A stretch of 64,000 bases of DNA from Sphingobacterium sp. (GTDB lineage Bacteria > Bacteroidota > Bacteroidia > Sphingobacteriales > Sphingobacteriaceae). The translations under genes and the position numbers were made by a program. Below, one piece after another: positions 38,197 through 48,354 of this stretch (its first letter is position 1; every line of letters begins with the position of its first letter). The notes below the pieces were generated by a model, which was not told the origin of the DNA, did not search any database, and worked only from the letters and a program-made list of their open reading frames with translations. The stretch is taken from the NCBI GenBank assembly GCA_022712315.1, contig JALAGS010000151.1, forward strand, positions 34,789-98,788, read 5' to 3'.

Positions 38197-40473
38197 ATGA
38201 AAAAAGTAGTAGGTACTTTCCTTCTTGCATTGCTAGCTTGGCATACAAGTCCGGCCCAGTCCAATCAGAAAATGGACCGATTCATTGATCAGCTTATGGC
38301 TAAGATGACTGTCGAAGAAAAGATTGGACAGCTTAATCTGGTCACCGGCGGTGAAGCGACGACCGGTACGACTGTATCCACCGATGTCGACACAAAAATT
38401 AGAAATGGTCAAATCGGTGGTATTTTCAGCATGAGTACACCAGCGAAAATCCGCAAAACACAGGAAATAGCGATCAAACAATCCCGATTAAAAATACCCA
38501 TCATCTTTGGGATGGATGTCATTCACGGATATCGTACGGTGTTCCCAATTCCCTTGGGACTTGCCGCGACCTGGGATATGAACCTGATTCAGCAATCTGC
38601 ACGTATAGCAGCAGAAGAAGCTACAGCCGATGGAATTAATTGGGCATTTTCGCCCATGGTCGATATCTCACGCGATCCACGCTGGGGACGTATTTCCGAG
38701 GGGGCAGGTGAAGATACCTACCTGAGCTCGCGGGTTGCAGAAGCCATCGTTCATGGTTTCCAAGGTGATAACCTCGCCGCACACAACACCATGATGGCTT
38801 GTGTCAAACATTTTGCCCTATATGGTGCAGCCGAAGGCGGTCGTGATTACAATAGCACGGATATGAGTCTGCACCGGATGTATAATGAGTATTTACCACC
38901 TTACAAGGCAGCACTGGATGCCGGAGCTGGAAGTATCATGACTTCTTTTAACGATATCAATGGTGTCCCTGCCTCGGCAAATAAATGGCTAATGACGGAT
39001 GTCTTACGCAAGCAATGGGGCTTTAAAGGACTTGTCGTAACTGATTACACAGCCGTAAATGAATTAACGGCACACGGCCTCGGTGACCTTCAACAGGTCT
39101 CTGCCTTAAGCCTGAATGCCGGGGTTGATATGGATATGGTCGGTGAAGGGTTCCTGACAACATTAAAAAAATCTTTGGATGCAGGAAAAGTCAAAATTGC
39201 GGATATTGACAGGGCTTGCCGTTTTGTTTTGGAAGCCAAGTATAAATTAGGCTTATTTGATGATCCATATCGCTATTGTGACGAAAAACGGGCCAAAACA
39301 GTGATCGGATCTGCTGCCAACCATGCCAAGGCCAGAGAAATTGCGGCAAAATCATTTGTCTTACTGAAAAATGAAAATCAGGCACTTCCATTAAAGAAAT
39401 CCGGAACAGTTGCTGTTATTGGCCCATTAGCTGATTCAGGACCGAATATGCCGGGAACATGGAGTGTCAGTGCTGAACTGGACAAAACAGCTTCTTTAGT
39501 GGAGGGGATGAAGGCCGTTTTGGGCAATAAGGTAAATATTCTCACCCACCTAGGAAGCAATCTGATGGAAGATCCCATTTACCAAAACCACGCAACAATG
39601 TTCGGCCGTACAATCCCACGCGATTCCCGAAAAGAAGAAGAGATCATTGCCGATGCCGTAAAAGTTGCCCAACAGTCCGATGTGGTCATCGCTGCACTTG
39701 GTGAATCGTCTGAAATGTCAGGTGAAAGCTCCAGTCGCTCAGAACTGGACATTCCAAAAAATCAACAAAATCTGTTAAAAGCATTGTTGGCCACAGGAAA
39801 ACCAGTTGTGCTTGTATTATTTACCGGTAGACCACTAACGCTCACTTGGGAAGATGCCCACATGCCAGCGATATTAAATGTTTGGTTTGGTGGAACAGAA
39901 ACCGGAAAAGCAGTAGCCGATGTCTTATTCGGGGATGTCGTTCCTTCAGGAAAGATTACGGCAACTTTCCCTCGGAATGTTGGTCAGATTCCAATTTATT
40001 ATGCGCATAAAAATACCGGCAGACCCTATGGAAATTCAGGTGATTTTGAAAAATTCAAATCGAATTACCTGGATGTCAGCAATTCTCCGCTCTACCCTTT
40101 TGGCTATGGACTGAGCTATACGACTTTTGCCTATAGCGACATTCGCCTTGACCGAACTACAATCGATGAAAAAGGTACGCTGCAAGCAAGTGTCGACATC
40201 AGTAATACAGGAAATTATGACGCAGAAGAAACGGTGCAGCTGTATATCCAGGACTTAGTTGGCTCTGTCACCCGTCCCGTAAAAGAACTAAAAGGATTTC
40301 AAAAAATATTCCTCAAAAAAGGGGAGCAAAAAACTGTAACCTTTAAAATCAACGTGGGTGATCTCAAATTCTTCGACAACAACCTGAATTATGTTGCCGA
40401 ACCCGGAAATTTCAAAGTCTACATCGGTCCCAACAGTCGCGATGTCAAAGAAAAAGCGTTTGAATTGCTTTAA
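38197..40473 (+). CDS. GH3 beta-glucosidase
   Basis: 758 residues, exported (signal ending TSPAQ). Layout: TIM barrel (about 25-360), alpha/beta sandwich (about 390-600) and C-terminal fibronectin III-like domain (about 650-750). The nucleophile is Asp283 in GLVVTDYTAVNE; other family motifs are GEGAGEDTYLSSR, CVKHFALYGAAEGGRDYN and ESSSRSELDIP. GH3 enzymes of this shape release glucose from the non-reducing end of beta-glucans. Next to GH144, its natural substrate is probably sophorose or longer beta-1,2-gluco-oligosaccharides (inference). It is the last gene of the PUL. Confidence 0.94.
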   Translation: MKKVVGTFLLALLAWHTSPAQSNQKMDRFIDQLMAKMTVEEKIGQLNLVTGGEATTGTTVSTDVDTKIRNGQIGGIFSMSTPAKIRKTQEIAIKQSRLKIPIIFGMDVIHGYRTVFPIPLGLAATWDMNLIQQSARIAAEEATADGINWAFSPMVDISRDPRWGRISEGAGEDTYLSSRVAEAIVHGFQGDNLAAHNTMMACVKHFALYGAAEGGRDYNSTDMSLHRMYNEYLPPYKAALDAGAGSIMTSFNDINGVPASANKWLMTDVLRKQWGFKGLVVTDYTAVNELTAHGLGDLQQVSALSLNAGVDMDMVGEGFLTTLKKSLDAGKVKIADIDRACRFVLEAKYKLGLFDDPYRYCDEKRAKTVIGSAANHAKAREIAAKSFVLLKNENQALPLKKSGTVAVIGPLADSGPNMPGTWSVSAELDKTASLVEGMKAVLGNKVNILTHLGSNLMEDPIYQNHATMFGRTIPRDSRKEEEIIADAVKVAQQSDVVIAALGESSEMSGESSSRSELDIPKNQQNLLKALLATGKPVVLVLFTGRPLTLTWEDAHMPAILNVWFGGTETGKAVADVLFGDVVPSGKITATFPRNVGQIPIYYAHKNTGRPYGNSGDFEKFKSNYLDVSNSPLYPFGYGLSYTTFAYSDIRLDRTTIDEKGTLQASVDISNTGNYDAEETVQLYIQDLVGSVTRPVKELKGFQKIFLKKGEQKTVTFKINVGDLKFFDNNLNYVAEPGNFKVYIGPNSRDVKEKAFELL

Positions 40474-40488
40474 ATCTATTGCATCTGT

Positions 40489-40536
40489 ATCATAAACAAG
40501 GCGGCACTTAGAAATAAGTGCCGCCTTGTTTATGAT
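40489..40536. terminator. Bidirectional terminator, 22-bp perfect stem
   Basis: The repeats at 40489-40510 and 40515-40536 are exact inverted complements separated by GAAA. The element lies between the convergent GH3 (+) and sulfatase (-) genes. No long U-run follows on either side, so it may also act as a 3'-end stabiliser. Confidence 0.75.
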
Positions 40537-40554
40537 GAATGATTGTTAGTTCAC

Positions 40555-41919
40555 CTATTTCATATTCCCATCAAAGCTTTCAAACAGTAAACGTAGTTCG
40601 GCCGCTTTCTCCGGATAATCCTTTAGAATATTAGTCCGTTCACTTGGATCCCAGGCAATATTATGTAACTCTTCAATTGCATCATACGGCTTACCCGAAA
40701 TTTGATTAACTCCAGCGGCTATCCGACGATATTTCCAGTCGCCCGATCTAACCGCTTCGATATGGCCATAATTCACCAAAAATATAGGTCTATGTGGCGT
40801 CTTTAAATCTTCCGATTTACCATTCAGCAAAGAATCAATAGCCTGGCCATCAATGGATTTTTTGGGCAATGATGCACCAGTCCATTTGGCTATTGTAGGC
40901 AACACATCCAAGTTACTGATTGCCTGACGAATAACTTTCCCTTCTTGGGCATAGCCCTTTCCATAGACAATGAAAGGTACACGGACACCACCTTCTGTCG
41001 TTTCGGCTTTTGAACCTTTGAAGACACCTGCAGTACCCACATGCCAATTTTTGGTGGCATGATCGTCAGACATCCGCGATGGATAGGCTATCCAGGGGCC
41101 ATTATCACTTGAAAAAATTAAGATGGTATTATCGGCAAGGCCTTTTCGCTCGACAGTTTTCCAAAGCTCCGAGAAATTATGATCCAGTTCCTGCATCACC
41201 GCACCAAGTGGGCCTGCATTTTGTTGATCTGCAAATCGGTTCTTTTTATTGGCAAATGCCAAAGGGAGATGCGGGAAATTATGCGCATAGTATAAAAAGA
41301 AGGGATGATCTTTATCTTGTTCTTCTATAAACTTCACTGTTTCTTTGTGATAAAGTGAGCTTAAGTCCGAATCATCTGGAGCAACGACTTCGGGTTTTCG
41401 GTTTCTGAAGATCTTAATAACAGAATCTGTCTTTACGTAGGGATCGCGGTAGTCATGACTATACAGCATCCCATAAAAAGAATCGAAGCCTTGTTGATTA
41501 GGATGATGGTAAGACTGTTTGTCTCCGAGATGCCATTTTCCGACCAACGCTGTCCGATAGCCTACCTTTTTTAATAATTCGGCAATCGTTTCCTCCTCAT
41601 CAGGTAAACCTAAATCGGAGCCTGGACCAATGGGTGCCGGGAGGTTATAACGTGAAGCATATCTTCCGGTTAGTAATGAAGCTCTCGAAGGCGTACACGA
41701 AGGCGTAGAAACCATAAAGTTTGTTGCTCTCACACCCTTACTGGCGATCGAATCCAAAAAAGGGGTGGAAATATTCGGACTTCCGTAACAACCAATGTCG
41801 CTATAACCGAGATCATCGGTCAGAATCAAGATAATGTTAGGCTTTTTTTGCTGGGCATTGGCCAAAGCCACCAGTAAAAATAAAGCCATAGAGGTCATCA
41901 GTTTAGTGTATCGCATCAT
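40555..41919 (-). CDS. S1-family sulfatase (formylglycine type)
   Basis: 454 residues from ATG 41919; a GTG 30 bases upstream is in frame but would leave only 13 bp after susD and spoil the signal peptide. The export signal is [20 protein letters not shown]. The metal-binding start [20 protein letters not shown] is typical of arylsulfatases. The sulfatase signature [12 protein letters not shown] has Cys75 as the residue converted to formylglycine, which requires a maturase encoded elsewhere. Other motifs are GKWHLGD and SSDNGP. It removes sulfate esters from glycans. It is the only enzyme in this small susC-susD unit, so the glycan is probably sulfated. Confidence 0.94.
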   Translation of the reverse strand: MMRYTKLMTSMALFLLVALANAQQKKPNIILILTDDLGYSDIGCYGSPNISTPFLDSIASKGVRATNFMVSTPSCTPSRASLLTGRYASRYNLPAPIGPGSDLGLPDEEETIAELLKKVGYRTALVGKWHLGDKQSYHHPNQQGFDSFYGMLYSHDYRDPYVKTDSVIKIFRNRKPEVVAPDDSDLSSLYHKETVKFIEEQDKDHPFFLYYAHNFPHLPLAFANKKNRFADQQNAGPLGAVMQELDHNFSELWKTVERKGLADNTILIFSSDNGPWIAYPSRMSDDHATKNWHVGTAGVFKGSKAETTEGGVRVPFIVYGKGYAQEGKVIRQAISNLDVLPTIAKWTGASLPKKSIDGQAIDSLLNGKSEDLKTPHRPIFLVNYGHIEAVRSGDWKYRRIAAGVNQISGKPYDAIEELHNIAWDPSERTNILKDYPEKAAELRLLFESFDGNMK

Positions 41920-41962
41920 ATGTATATGAGTTAATTGGATTTGTGTCACAAGATAACAATTT

Positions 41963-43573
41963 TTACCAATTTGGATTCTGTTTCAGATTCGGATTGAGAT
42001 TAATTTCCCGTTGTGGAATAGGCCAGAGATAATGCTTTTTCGCATCAAAAACACGGCTTTCCGAAGCGGCCTCAACAACAGCTGTCTCCCCCTTGTTATT
42101 TTGATATGTGATGCCGTAAACTTTGCCCGGAACTACATTTTCGGCGGTTTTCCATCGTCTTATATCCGCAAGATGTAGTCCTTCGAAAGCCAGTTCCACC
42201 GTACGCTCCCGACGAACCAGCTGACGAAGCTGAGACTGATTGAGCTGGTTACTGATCAGCGGAAGTTTGACATCAGTACGCCCGCTTCTAACCTGATTGA
42301 TCGCATCATATACACTTGCATCAATTTCACCTAGCTCAATCTTTGCCTCCGCATAGGTCAATAATACTTCCGCATAACGTAATAGTATAATATTCAAACC
42401 GCTCTTGGAAGGATTAGCCAGATCTTTTTTATCGATATATTTCTTGATATTGAAGCCGGTTGTAGAGGCGATATAGGTACTCCCTACCGCATCGGCGGTA
42501 CCACTGTTGGGTGCAGGATGAAAAATAGCCCCATTTGGAAGCGGATCGCCATCCAAAAAAATTGAAAGAGCAAGCCTGAAATCCCGATTTTTAGAGGGAT
42601 TTTTTGGATCATAACCGCTGTTCACATCCGTAATTACCTGTCCGCTGGAAGTTTCGTAAATATCTGTCAGCGCTTTGGTCGGCACATAGGTACTTTGCCC
42701 ATTCTGCTGGCTATAAGGTGCTAATAGGTTAAAAACACTTTGTGTGTATATATTCTCCAGAAATTGCTTATCTAACAACACCTCTTTATTATTTTCGGCC
42801 GCATACGTAAAAAGATTTGCATACAAGGGGTATAGCTCAAATCGTCTGCTATCCATAATGGCTTTTGCTGCTTTTGCGGAAGCGGCAAAACGTCCGGCAT
42901 ACAGATCTGCCCGGGCTTTCAGTCCCAAGGCTGCCCAACGGGTTATCCTTCCAACATCGTTGCTCGTATAGCTTTCAGGCAAACTCGCCGCTGCCTGATC
43001 CAGTTCACTGTCGATAAAATCATAGATCTCATTGAGACTCGCCTGCTGTATCTCCCTTCCTTCCTGCAGTGTCAGGGGTGATTTTACAAGGGGAACTGCA
43101 CCGAATAAATAGGCCAATTTGATGTATTGGTACGCACGCAATACCCGCGCTTCACCGATATATCGAGCGATCAGCGTTTCGTCTTTACTCCCCTCGATCT
43201 TATTGACATTGGCTAGAAAATAATTGGCCGCGCCAATTCCTTTATATGCATTGCTCCATGTATTGTACAATCGGGAGCTTGAAGCGTCATAGGTCCCAAG
43301 CTCGATATAGGCGTCAACAGCAAATGGCTGATTGACATGGGCAATATCTGTCAATGCATCCAAAGAGAATATTTCCGCGCCATCAAGATCATTGTAAAGG
43401 GCATTGACAGCCAGTTCTGCATCAGCTTGACTCTTCCAGAATATATTTTCCGACAACCGATCTGTCGGCACTGAATCCAACAGATTCTTATCGCATCCGA
43501 ACATCGTGCAAGACAGGAGTCCAAGGCAAAAAAGCAGGTTTCTTTTATGGTATAGATATTTGTAAAAATTCAT
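41963..43573 (-). CDS. SusD/RagB-like lipoprotein (sulfatase PUL)
   Basis: 536 residues. The signal is followed by CTMFGCDKN, with Cys27 the likely lipidated residue. SusD features are [83 protein letters not shown] and [21 protein letters not shown]. It is the surface binding partner of the SusC encoded 34 bp upstream and is followed by the sulfatase after a 43-bp gap. Confidence 0.95.
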   Translation of the reverse strand: MNFYKYLYHKRNLLFCLGLLSCTMFGCDKNLLDSVPTDRLSENIFWKSQADAELAVNALYNDLDGAEIFSLDALTDIAHVNQPFAVDAYIELGTYDASSSRLYNTWSNAYKGIGAANYFLANVNKIEGSKDETLIARYIGEARVLRAYQYIKLAYLFGAVPLVKSPLTLQEGREIQQASLNEIYDFIDSELDQAAASLPESYTSNDVGRITRWAALGLKARADLYAGRFAASAKAAKAIMDSRRFELYPLYANLFTYAAENNKEVLLDKQFLENIYTQSVFNLLAPYSQQNGQSTYVPTKALTDIYETSSGQVITDVNSGYDPKNPSKNRDFRLALSIFLDGDPLPNGAIFHPAPNSGTADAVGSTYIASTTGFNIKKYIDKKDLANPSKSGLNIILLRYAEVLLTYAEAKIELGEIDASVYDAINQVRSGRTDVKLPLISNQLNQSQLRQLVRRERTVELAFEGLHLADIRRWKTAENVVPGKVYGITYQNNKGETAVVEAASESRVFDAKKHYLWPIPQREINLNPNLKQNPNW

Positions 43574-43607
43574 TATTCTTCAATTATAAATGATATAAAC
43601 AATCACA

Positions 43608-46600
43608 TTATAGGGTCAAATTCACCCCCAGTGTATAGAGTCCAGTTTGTGGGTAGTAAACAGCTCTTCCAGACTCTGCTTCAGGATCCAGATTCCATTC
43701 GTTCAGTTTTGAAATTGTCCATAAATTCGTCGCAGATAGATATACGCGCAGTTTATTGACCGTTGTTTTTCCGACGGCATGTAAGGGTATGGTATATCCA
43801 AATTGAATATTTTTCAGACGCAGATAAGATCCATTGACGACCAGACGATCAGCGGTCGCCACATTACGCAGGTCATATTTGACAACACGCGGAAAACGTG
43901 CATCCGTATGTGTTGGTGTCCAATAATCAGCTGTAAATATTTCGTGTGTAAATCCTTCTTGGTTTCCCATCTCCGCCAGTGCTCCTGACAATCGCGTATC
44001 GACTTTGGCGGCGCCCTGAAATAACAGATCAAGATCAAAATTCCTGAAGGTAAAATTACCATTGAGGCCGAACGTATATTTCGGGAAGGAGTTTCCAATA
44101 GCTGTCATATCATCGGCATTAATAACGCCGTCCCCGTTTAAGTCGACATATTTAACATCACCCGGTTTGGTATTTGTCGCATAGGTGGCTCCATAAGCTT
44201 TAATTTCCTCCGCAGATTGAAAAATACCATCGGTTTTATACCCCCACAAGGTGTTGACGGGAAGCCCTTTGGCAATAATATACCGTGGATCTATATCCGA
44301 ACCCGAGATATATGGGCCAGTACCTTTTAGATCCGTTACCTCATTATGGTTGATGCTAAAATTTGCGTTTAACTGGTAAGCAAAGGCACCCGGAGCAGTT
44401 GGTCTTTTCTGATAATTGGCACTGAATTCCCAGCCCCGGTTAAGTACCGTTCCCGCATTCTGGGGTGATGGCTTCAGTCCCAGTACCGCAGGAATATCTA
44501 AATTCAGCAGAATGTCATCCGTTACTTTGTTATAATAATCTAGCGTAAACGTCAATTTATTATTCAGAAAAGAAGCATCCAGGCCTAAATCATACTGCGT
44601 CGTCGATTCCCAGCCCAGTTGCTGATTGGCATAACTGTCGAGCCGATAGCCTTGTACCGATTTACCCCCAAAATCATAACCTGCAGCAATTAAGGCAGAA
44701 TAATAGCTGTATAGGTCCACCGATTGATTTCCGGTTTTACCCCATGAGGCCCTTAGCTTAAACTCGTTTAACCAGGTTTTTAGCGGGGTCCAAAACTGTT
44801 CTTTCGATAAGAGCCAACCTGCGGATGCGGAAGGGAAAAAACCATATTGCTTATCTCCGGTAAAACGCGAAGACCCATCATATCTGCCGTTCACCTCCAG
44901 TAAATACCGTCCATTCCAATCATAATTTACCCGCCCAAAGAAAGAGCGCAAACCATACTGCACATCGTACCCGCCATTACTTTTTGTCGCGTCATCGGCT
45001 CCCTGTCCGATAGACGTAATGTCATTATTGTAAAATCGCTCGCGATAAGCACTCAGGTAATTTTGATCGTTATGAATTTGTGAATATCCGGCAAGTGCCT
45101 TGATATGATGGGGACCAAGCTCCAGCTGATACGTCAACAAATTGTTCCAGGTATATTCCTTGCTATTATCGCGAATTTCTGTTAGTGAATTGATGGGAAA
45201 ACTCTTAACTACCCCCGTACTTCGATCCTTATTTTCAAATGCATTCAAAAATGCCTTGCTGTTATTAAAATTTATCCTTGCTCCAAATTGAGAAGTAAAC
45301 AGCAAATTATTCAAGAGCTGAATATCTGTTTTCACAATAGAACTCAAATAATTTTCATTGACTTTCTTAAAGCCGCTTTTTTCAATTAACATCAACGGGT
45401 TATTGCCCTGTGTGCTTAATCCATAAGTACCATCATCGTATTTCGGCACAACCCACATTGAACCGTGAAAAAAGTTATTGATCGGATCACGTCCGGGTTC
45501 CGAAGCTTTGCTGTACCGGTAATTGATGCTCCCTGTAAAATTGAGCCAAGAAGTTGCTTTATAATCGTTGTTTAGCCGAATGTCAGCCAACTCGGAACCA
45601 TAATGTTCAATAATACCATCCTGCTTATTATAACGCACCGCCAGTCTAGACCGGAGAATCTCATTCCCGCCAGCAAATGACAATGAATGGTCTTGTTGCG
45701 GAGCCGTTTTCAACAGTGTGTCAAACCAGGTATTCGGTAAAGGATATTTTTCACGGTCTGTTGCTGTGCGATAGGCCGCAATGGATTCATCGCTAAATCG
45801 CGCCGGCACCGCTAGTCCTGCATTGCGGTAAGCGTCCTGTTGCAATTGCAGATAAGATATAGCATCCATTTGCTTAGGCTTATTAATTGACTTCTGCAGG
45901 GCGTAATAGCCATTATAATCAATCACGACATGTCCCGATTTTGCACTTTTGGTGGTGACAATAATGACACCGTTGGTCGCGCGTGAACCATATATCGCTG
46001 TGGAAGCGGCATCCTTTAGGACTGAAATTGAGGCGATATCATTCGGGTTGAGTTTGGACCAGGGCTGTTCGATTCCATCGACAATAACCAAAGCATTATT
46101 TTTACTGAGATCATATCCGCTTGTACTACTTGAATTGGTATTAAATGTCGTCAGACCTCTGATTCGGATATTGGCCGCTGATTGCCCCGGTTTTCCACCA
46201 AGGTCTTGAACTGTTACCCCCGGCAGCAGGCCCTGTAAAGCCTGCTGGGTATTAGAAACCGGTCTTTTCGTCAGTTTATCGCCTTCAATACTGGAAATTG
46301 AATTGGTCAGCGAGATTTTCTTCTGTGTTCCATAGCCAACAACGACCACCTCATCAAGGTCCTGCGTAAGGGGCTCCAATTCAATTTTCGTAGGAGACTC
46401 GGAAACCAACAAGGTCTTCTTTTTATAACCGATGCGCGAGAGCGTAATGGAGAACGGTAATTTCTGTCCGGTTACAATTTGAAAAAATCCTTTTTGATCT
46501 GTTGTAACCGCATGAGTTACCGCTTCGAGCTGAATGGTTACGCCTTCAAGTGGCTGCTTATGCTGGCTGTCATAGACATATCCTGATAAGGATGCATTGA

Positions 46601-46703
46601 TAATCGGTCTAACATCTGTTTGCGCATATACCCGATGCCCAAGGCCAGATAATAGTAAACATAGCGACAAGGTAGAATACCGGAGTACCCTAAAATTTTT
46701 CAT
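43608..46703 (-). CDS. SusC/RagA-like TonB-dependent receptor (sulfatase PUL)
   Basis: 1031 residues from ATG 46703; the longer frame to 46733 adds a hydrophobic stretch that disrupts the normal signal peptide, which starts MKNFRVLRYSTLSLCLLL. A carboxypeptidase-like domain lies at about 38-115, followed by DEVVVVGYGTQKKISLTNS and the plug block VLKDAASTAIYGSRATNGVI. It imports glycan fragments. A long leader with a G+C-rich hairpin (46777-46798) precedes it. No dedicated regulator is adjacent, so control must come from elsewhere in the genome or through that leader. Confidence 0.95.
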   Translation of the reverse strand: MKNFRVLRYSTLSLCLLLSGLGHRVYAQTDVRPIINASLSGYVYDSQHKQPLEGVTIQLEAVTHAVTTDQKGFFQIVTGQKLPFSITLSRIGYKKKTLLVSESPTKIELEPLTQDLDEVVVVGYGTQKKISLTNSISSIEGDKLTKRPVSNTQQALQGLLPGVTVQDLGGKPGQSAANIRIRGLTTFNTNSSSTSGYDLSKNNALVIVDGIEQPWSKLNPNDIASISVLKDAASTAIYGSRATNGVIIVTTKSAKSGHVVIDYNGYYALQKSINKPKQMDAISYLQLQQDAYRNAGLAVPARFSDESIAAYRTATDREKYPLPNTWFDTLLKTAPQQDHSLSFAGGNEILRSRLAVRYNKQDGIIEHYGSELADIRLNNDYKATSWLNFTGSINYRYSKASEPGRDPINNFFHGSMWVVPKYDDGTYGLSTQGNNPLMLIEKSGFKKVNENYLSSIVKTDIQLLNNLLFTSQFGARINFNNSKAFLNAFENKDRSTGVVKSFPINSLTEIRDNSKEYTWNNLLTYQLELGPHHIKALAGYSQIHNDQNYLSAYRERFYNNDITSIGQGADDATKSNGGYDVQYGLRSFFGRVNYDWNGRYLLEVNGRYDGSSRFTGDKQYGFFPSASAGWLLSKEQFWTPLKTWLNEFKLRASWGKTGNQSVDLYSYYSALIAAGYDFGGKSVQGYRLDSYANQQLGWESTTQYDLGLDASFLNNKLTFTLDYYNKVTDDILLNLDIPAVLGLKPSPQNAGTVLNRGWEFSANYQKRPTAPGAFAYQLNANFSINHNEVTDLKGTGPYISGSDIDPRYIIAKGLPVNTLWGYKTDGIFQSAEEIKAYGATYATNTKPGDVKYVDLNGDGVINADDMTAIGNSFPKYTFGLNGNFTFRNFDLDLLFQGAAKVDTRLSGALAEMGNQEGFTHEIFTADYWTPTHTDARFPRVVKYDLRNVATADRLVVNGSYLRLKNIQFGYTIPLHAVGKTTVNKLRVYLSATNLWTISKLNEWNLDPEAESGRAVYYPQTGLYTLGVNLTL

Positions 46704-47141
46704 AGATAAAGTGTTAATGGTGAATACGAACAAGTGCCAACGCCAATCGAATACTTGTTTTTATTTTGAAGACATTAGGGGAAGCGAGCGCCTCCCCTGC
46801 TGTCAGTTTGAGAAAAGATAAGGGAAATTATCCTATATAACACATTCGCATCTTTCTTACATCAGGGGATTTAGCCTTTAAAGACTTTGCAGTAATACTT
46901 ACGAAAAATGTGCTTTTACTAATATTGATATGTTCCATAATAATGTATTCATACGGTACGCTGAAAAAGTAACCCACTTCCAACAGCCACCTGTTATCTC
47001 CTCACAAATATAGAAGTAATTTTAATATAATCTACTAGCCCTATAGATTTTATTAAAATAAATATATAGGACATGCGGGCGCGTTAGAAAAGCAAGCCGG
47101 TAAGCTTAAAGAATTGGCGATTGGGGTTAACCGGGGAGTTC
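46704..47141. other. Long leader/intergenic region upstream of susC
   Basis: 438 bp without a credible gene. On the minus strand a good -7 box (TATATTTG at 47012-47005) is present without a clear -33, which would give a leader of about 300 nt, and the hairpin at 46777-46798 lies nearer the start codon. Confidence 0.5.
46777..46798 (-). promoter_or_regulatory. Hairpin in the susC leader
   Basis: The minus strand reads AGGGGAGGCG, CT, CGCTTCCCCT: an almost perfect 10-bp inverted repeat (one G-T pair), 74 nt before the start codon. No U-run follows. It may be a leader control element or mRNA stabiliser. Confidence 0.4.
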
Positions 47142-48128
47142 TTATTTTAGCGTTTTTAAATAGGTTTTGATCAGCTGTATTCCTTCATCATGCAATACGG
47201 TGGTTCCTTTTTGAGGCATATGCATCTCCCCTAATGTAGACATCCGCCCAATAATCTTGGCTTGTTTCAACCAGATCCCAGTTTCATTCATGGGGCTTTC
47301 ATATCGAAGGTCCAGCATTGTCATATAAGCAGTCCCTTTAGGATTATGACAATGGGCGCAATTAATCTCCAGATAAGCTCGTGCACGTTCTACAGTCGAT
47401 TGTCCGGCATCATCATAAGCTGGCAAATGATTGAGGCCTTTCAGGGACTTCAAATCGAGTGCTTCCTGCTTCGCCAACAGCATCAATTGCTGGATACTGT
47501 CGCGATCGTGAACGATGATCCGGTTCAGGTTTCTGATCTTCGGACCTATTGGAAACAGATGATTTCCTTGTCGATGGCATGCAATACAATCTTTGCGTGA
47601 AGGAATAATATAATTTGTTTGTCGCTCGACACCTTTGTCGTCCAAAAATGAAACCGGTACGGAAGCACTGTCCATCAACAGAAACGCTTCATCTTGGGCC
47701 GCATTCCATTGATAGGTAGCGGCGTTCCACTGTCCGTCTTTATGGATCAATAGCCGCGTTTCAAGCAGCTGCAGTTTTGAGTTCCCTACCGTATCTCCCG
47801 GGGGATAAAAAAAAGTTTTGGCAATGATGGTACCATCCGGGAAGCTGGGTAAACCATCGTCTGAGGCAATCATTTTTTTTCCTTTGGGAAGAAAGATGAC
47901 ACGTTTTTTATCTGTATAGTCTGTAAATAAGGCCGAAGCTAATTCGTAGGAAATACCCTGATCGTTTGGAACAAGATCCGCAATTTTACCCTTGAATAAA
48001 TTGTAATCAGATAATTTATCCCTGAATACCAAATTATCTTTAGCAACTGTTCCCCGCCCGGTATTATTCAGTATAATAAAAAGTATGGGTATCAATAAAA
48101 CACCCATCAAAATCATCACTTTTTTCAT
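47142..48128 (-). CDS. Diheme c-type cytochrome (SO2930-like)
   Basis: 328 residues with an N-terminal membrane anchor (MILMGVLLIPILFIIL). There are two heme sites: CIACH (Cys181, Cys184, His185) and CAHCH (Cys257, Cys260, His261), plus a Met-rich C-terminus (LGEMHMPQKGT). The order matches SO2930-type diheme cytochromes. It probably carries electrons in the periplasm. It is a single gene, divergent from cydAB with 226 bp between, and upstream of the sulfatase PUL without an obvious link. Its redox partner is unknown. Confidence 0.85.
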   Translation of the reverse strand: MKKVMILMGVLLIPILFIILNNTGRGTVAKDNLVFRDKLSDYNLFKGKIADLVPNDQGISYELASALFTDYTDKKRVIFLPKGKKMIASDDGLPSFPDGTIIAKTFFYPPGDTVGNSKLQLLETRLLIHKDGQWNAATYQWNAAQDEAFLLMDSASVPVSFLDDKGVERQTNYIIPSRKDCIACHRQGNHLFPIGPKIRNLNRIIVHDRDSIQQLMLLAKQEALDLKSLKGLNHLPAYDDAGQSTVERARAYLEINCAHCHNPKGTAYMTMLDLRYESPMNETGIWLKQAKIIGRMSTLGEMHMPQKGTTVLHDEGIQLIKTYLKTLK

Positions 48129-48354
48129 TTCCCTAATGCTCTTCTACCCTTCCGCCATTATCTTAAAATTCGGACGAAGATAAGATAAAAAAGAGATTAT
48201 AGGGATGGATTGCTTCGGTTGACTTTCATATTTTACAATCAGGACAGAAATCAGCAGAAATCCAGCTTTTTTATCAAAAAATAAAACTTTTCATGGATAT
48301 ATACGCAAATAAAATGGCTATATTTAACTGTCTTTTAACCAAAACTTCGGATCC

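Noticed and set aside
47089..47130. Terminator after the diheme cytochrome gene
   Set aside because: The CCGGTTAA/TTACCGG pairing has a long loop and a bulge and only a weak T-rich tail, too poor to call.
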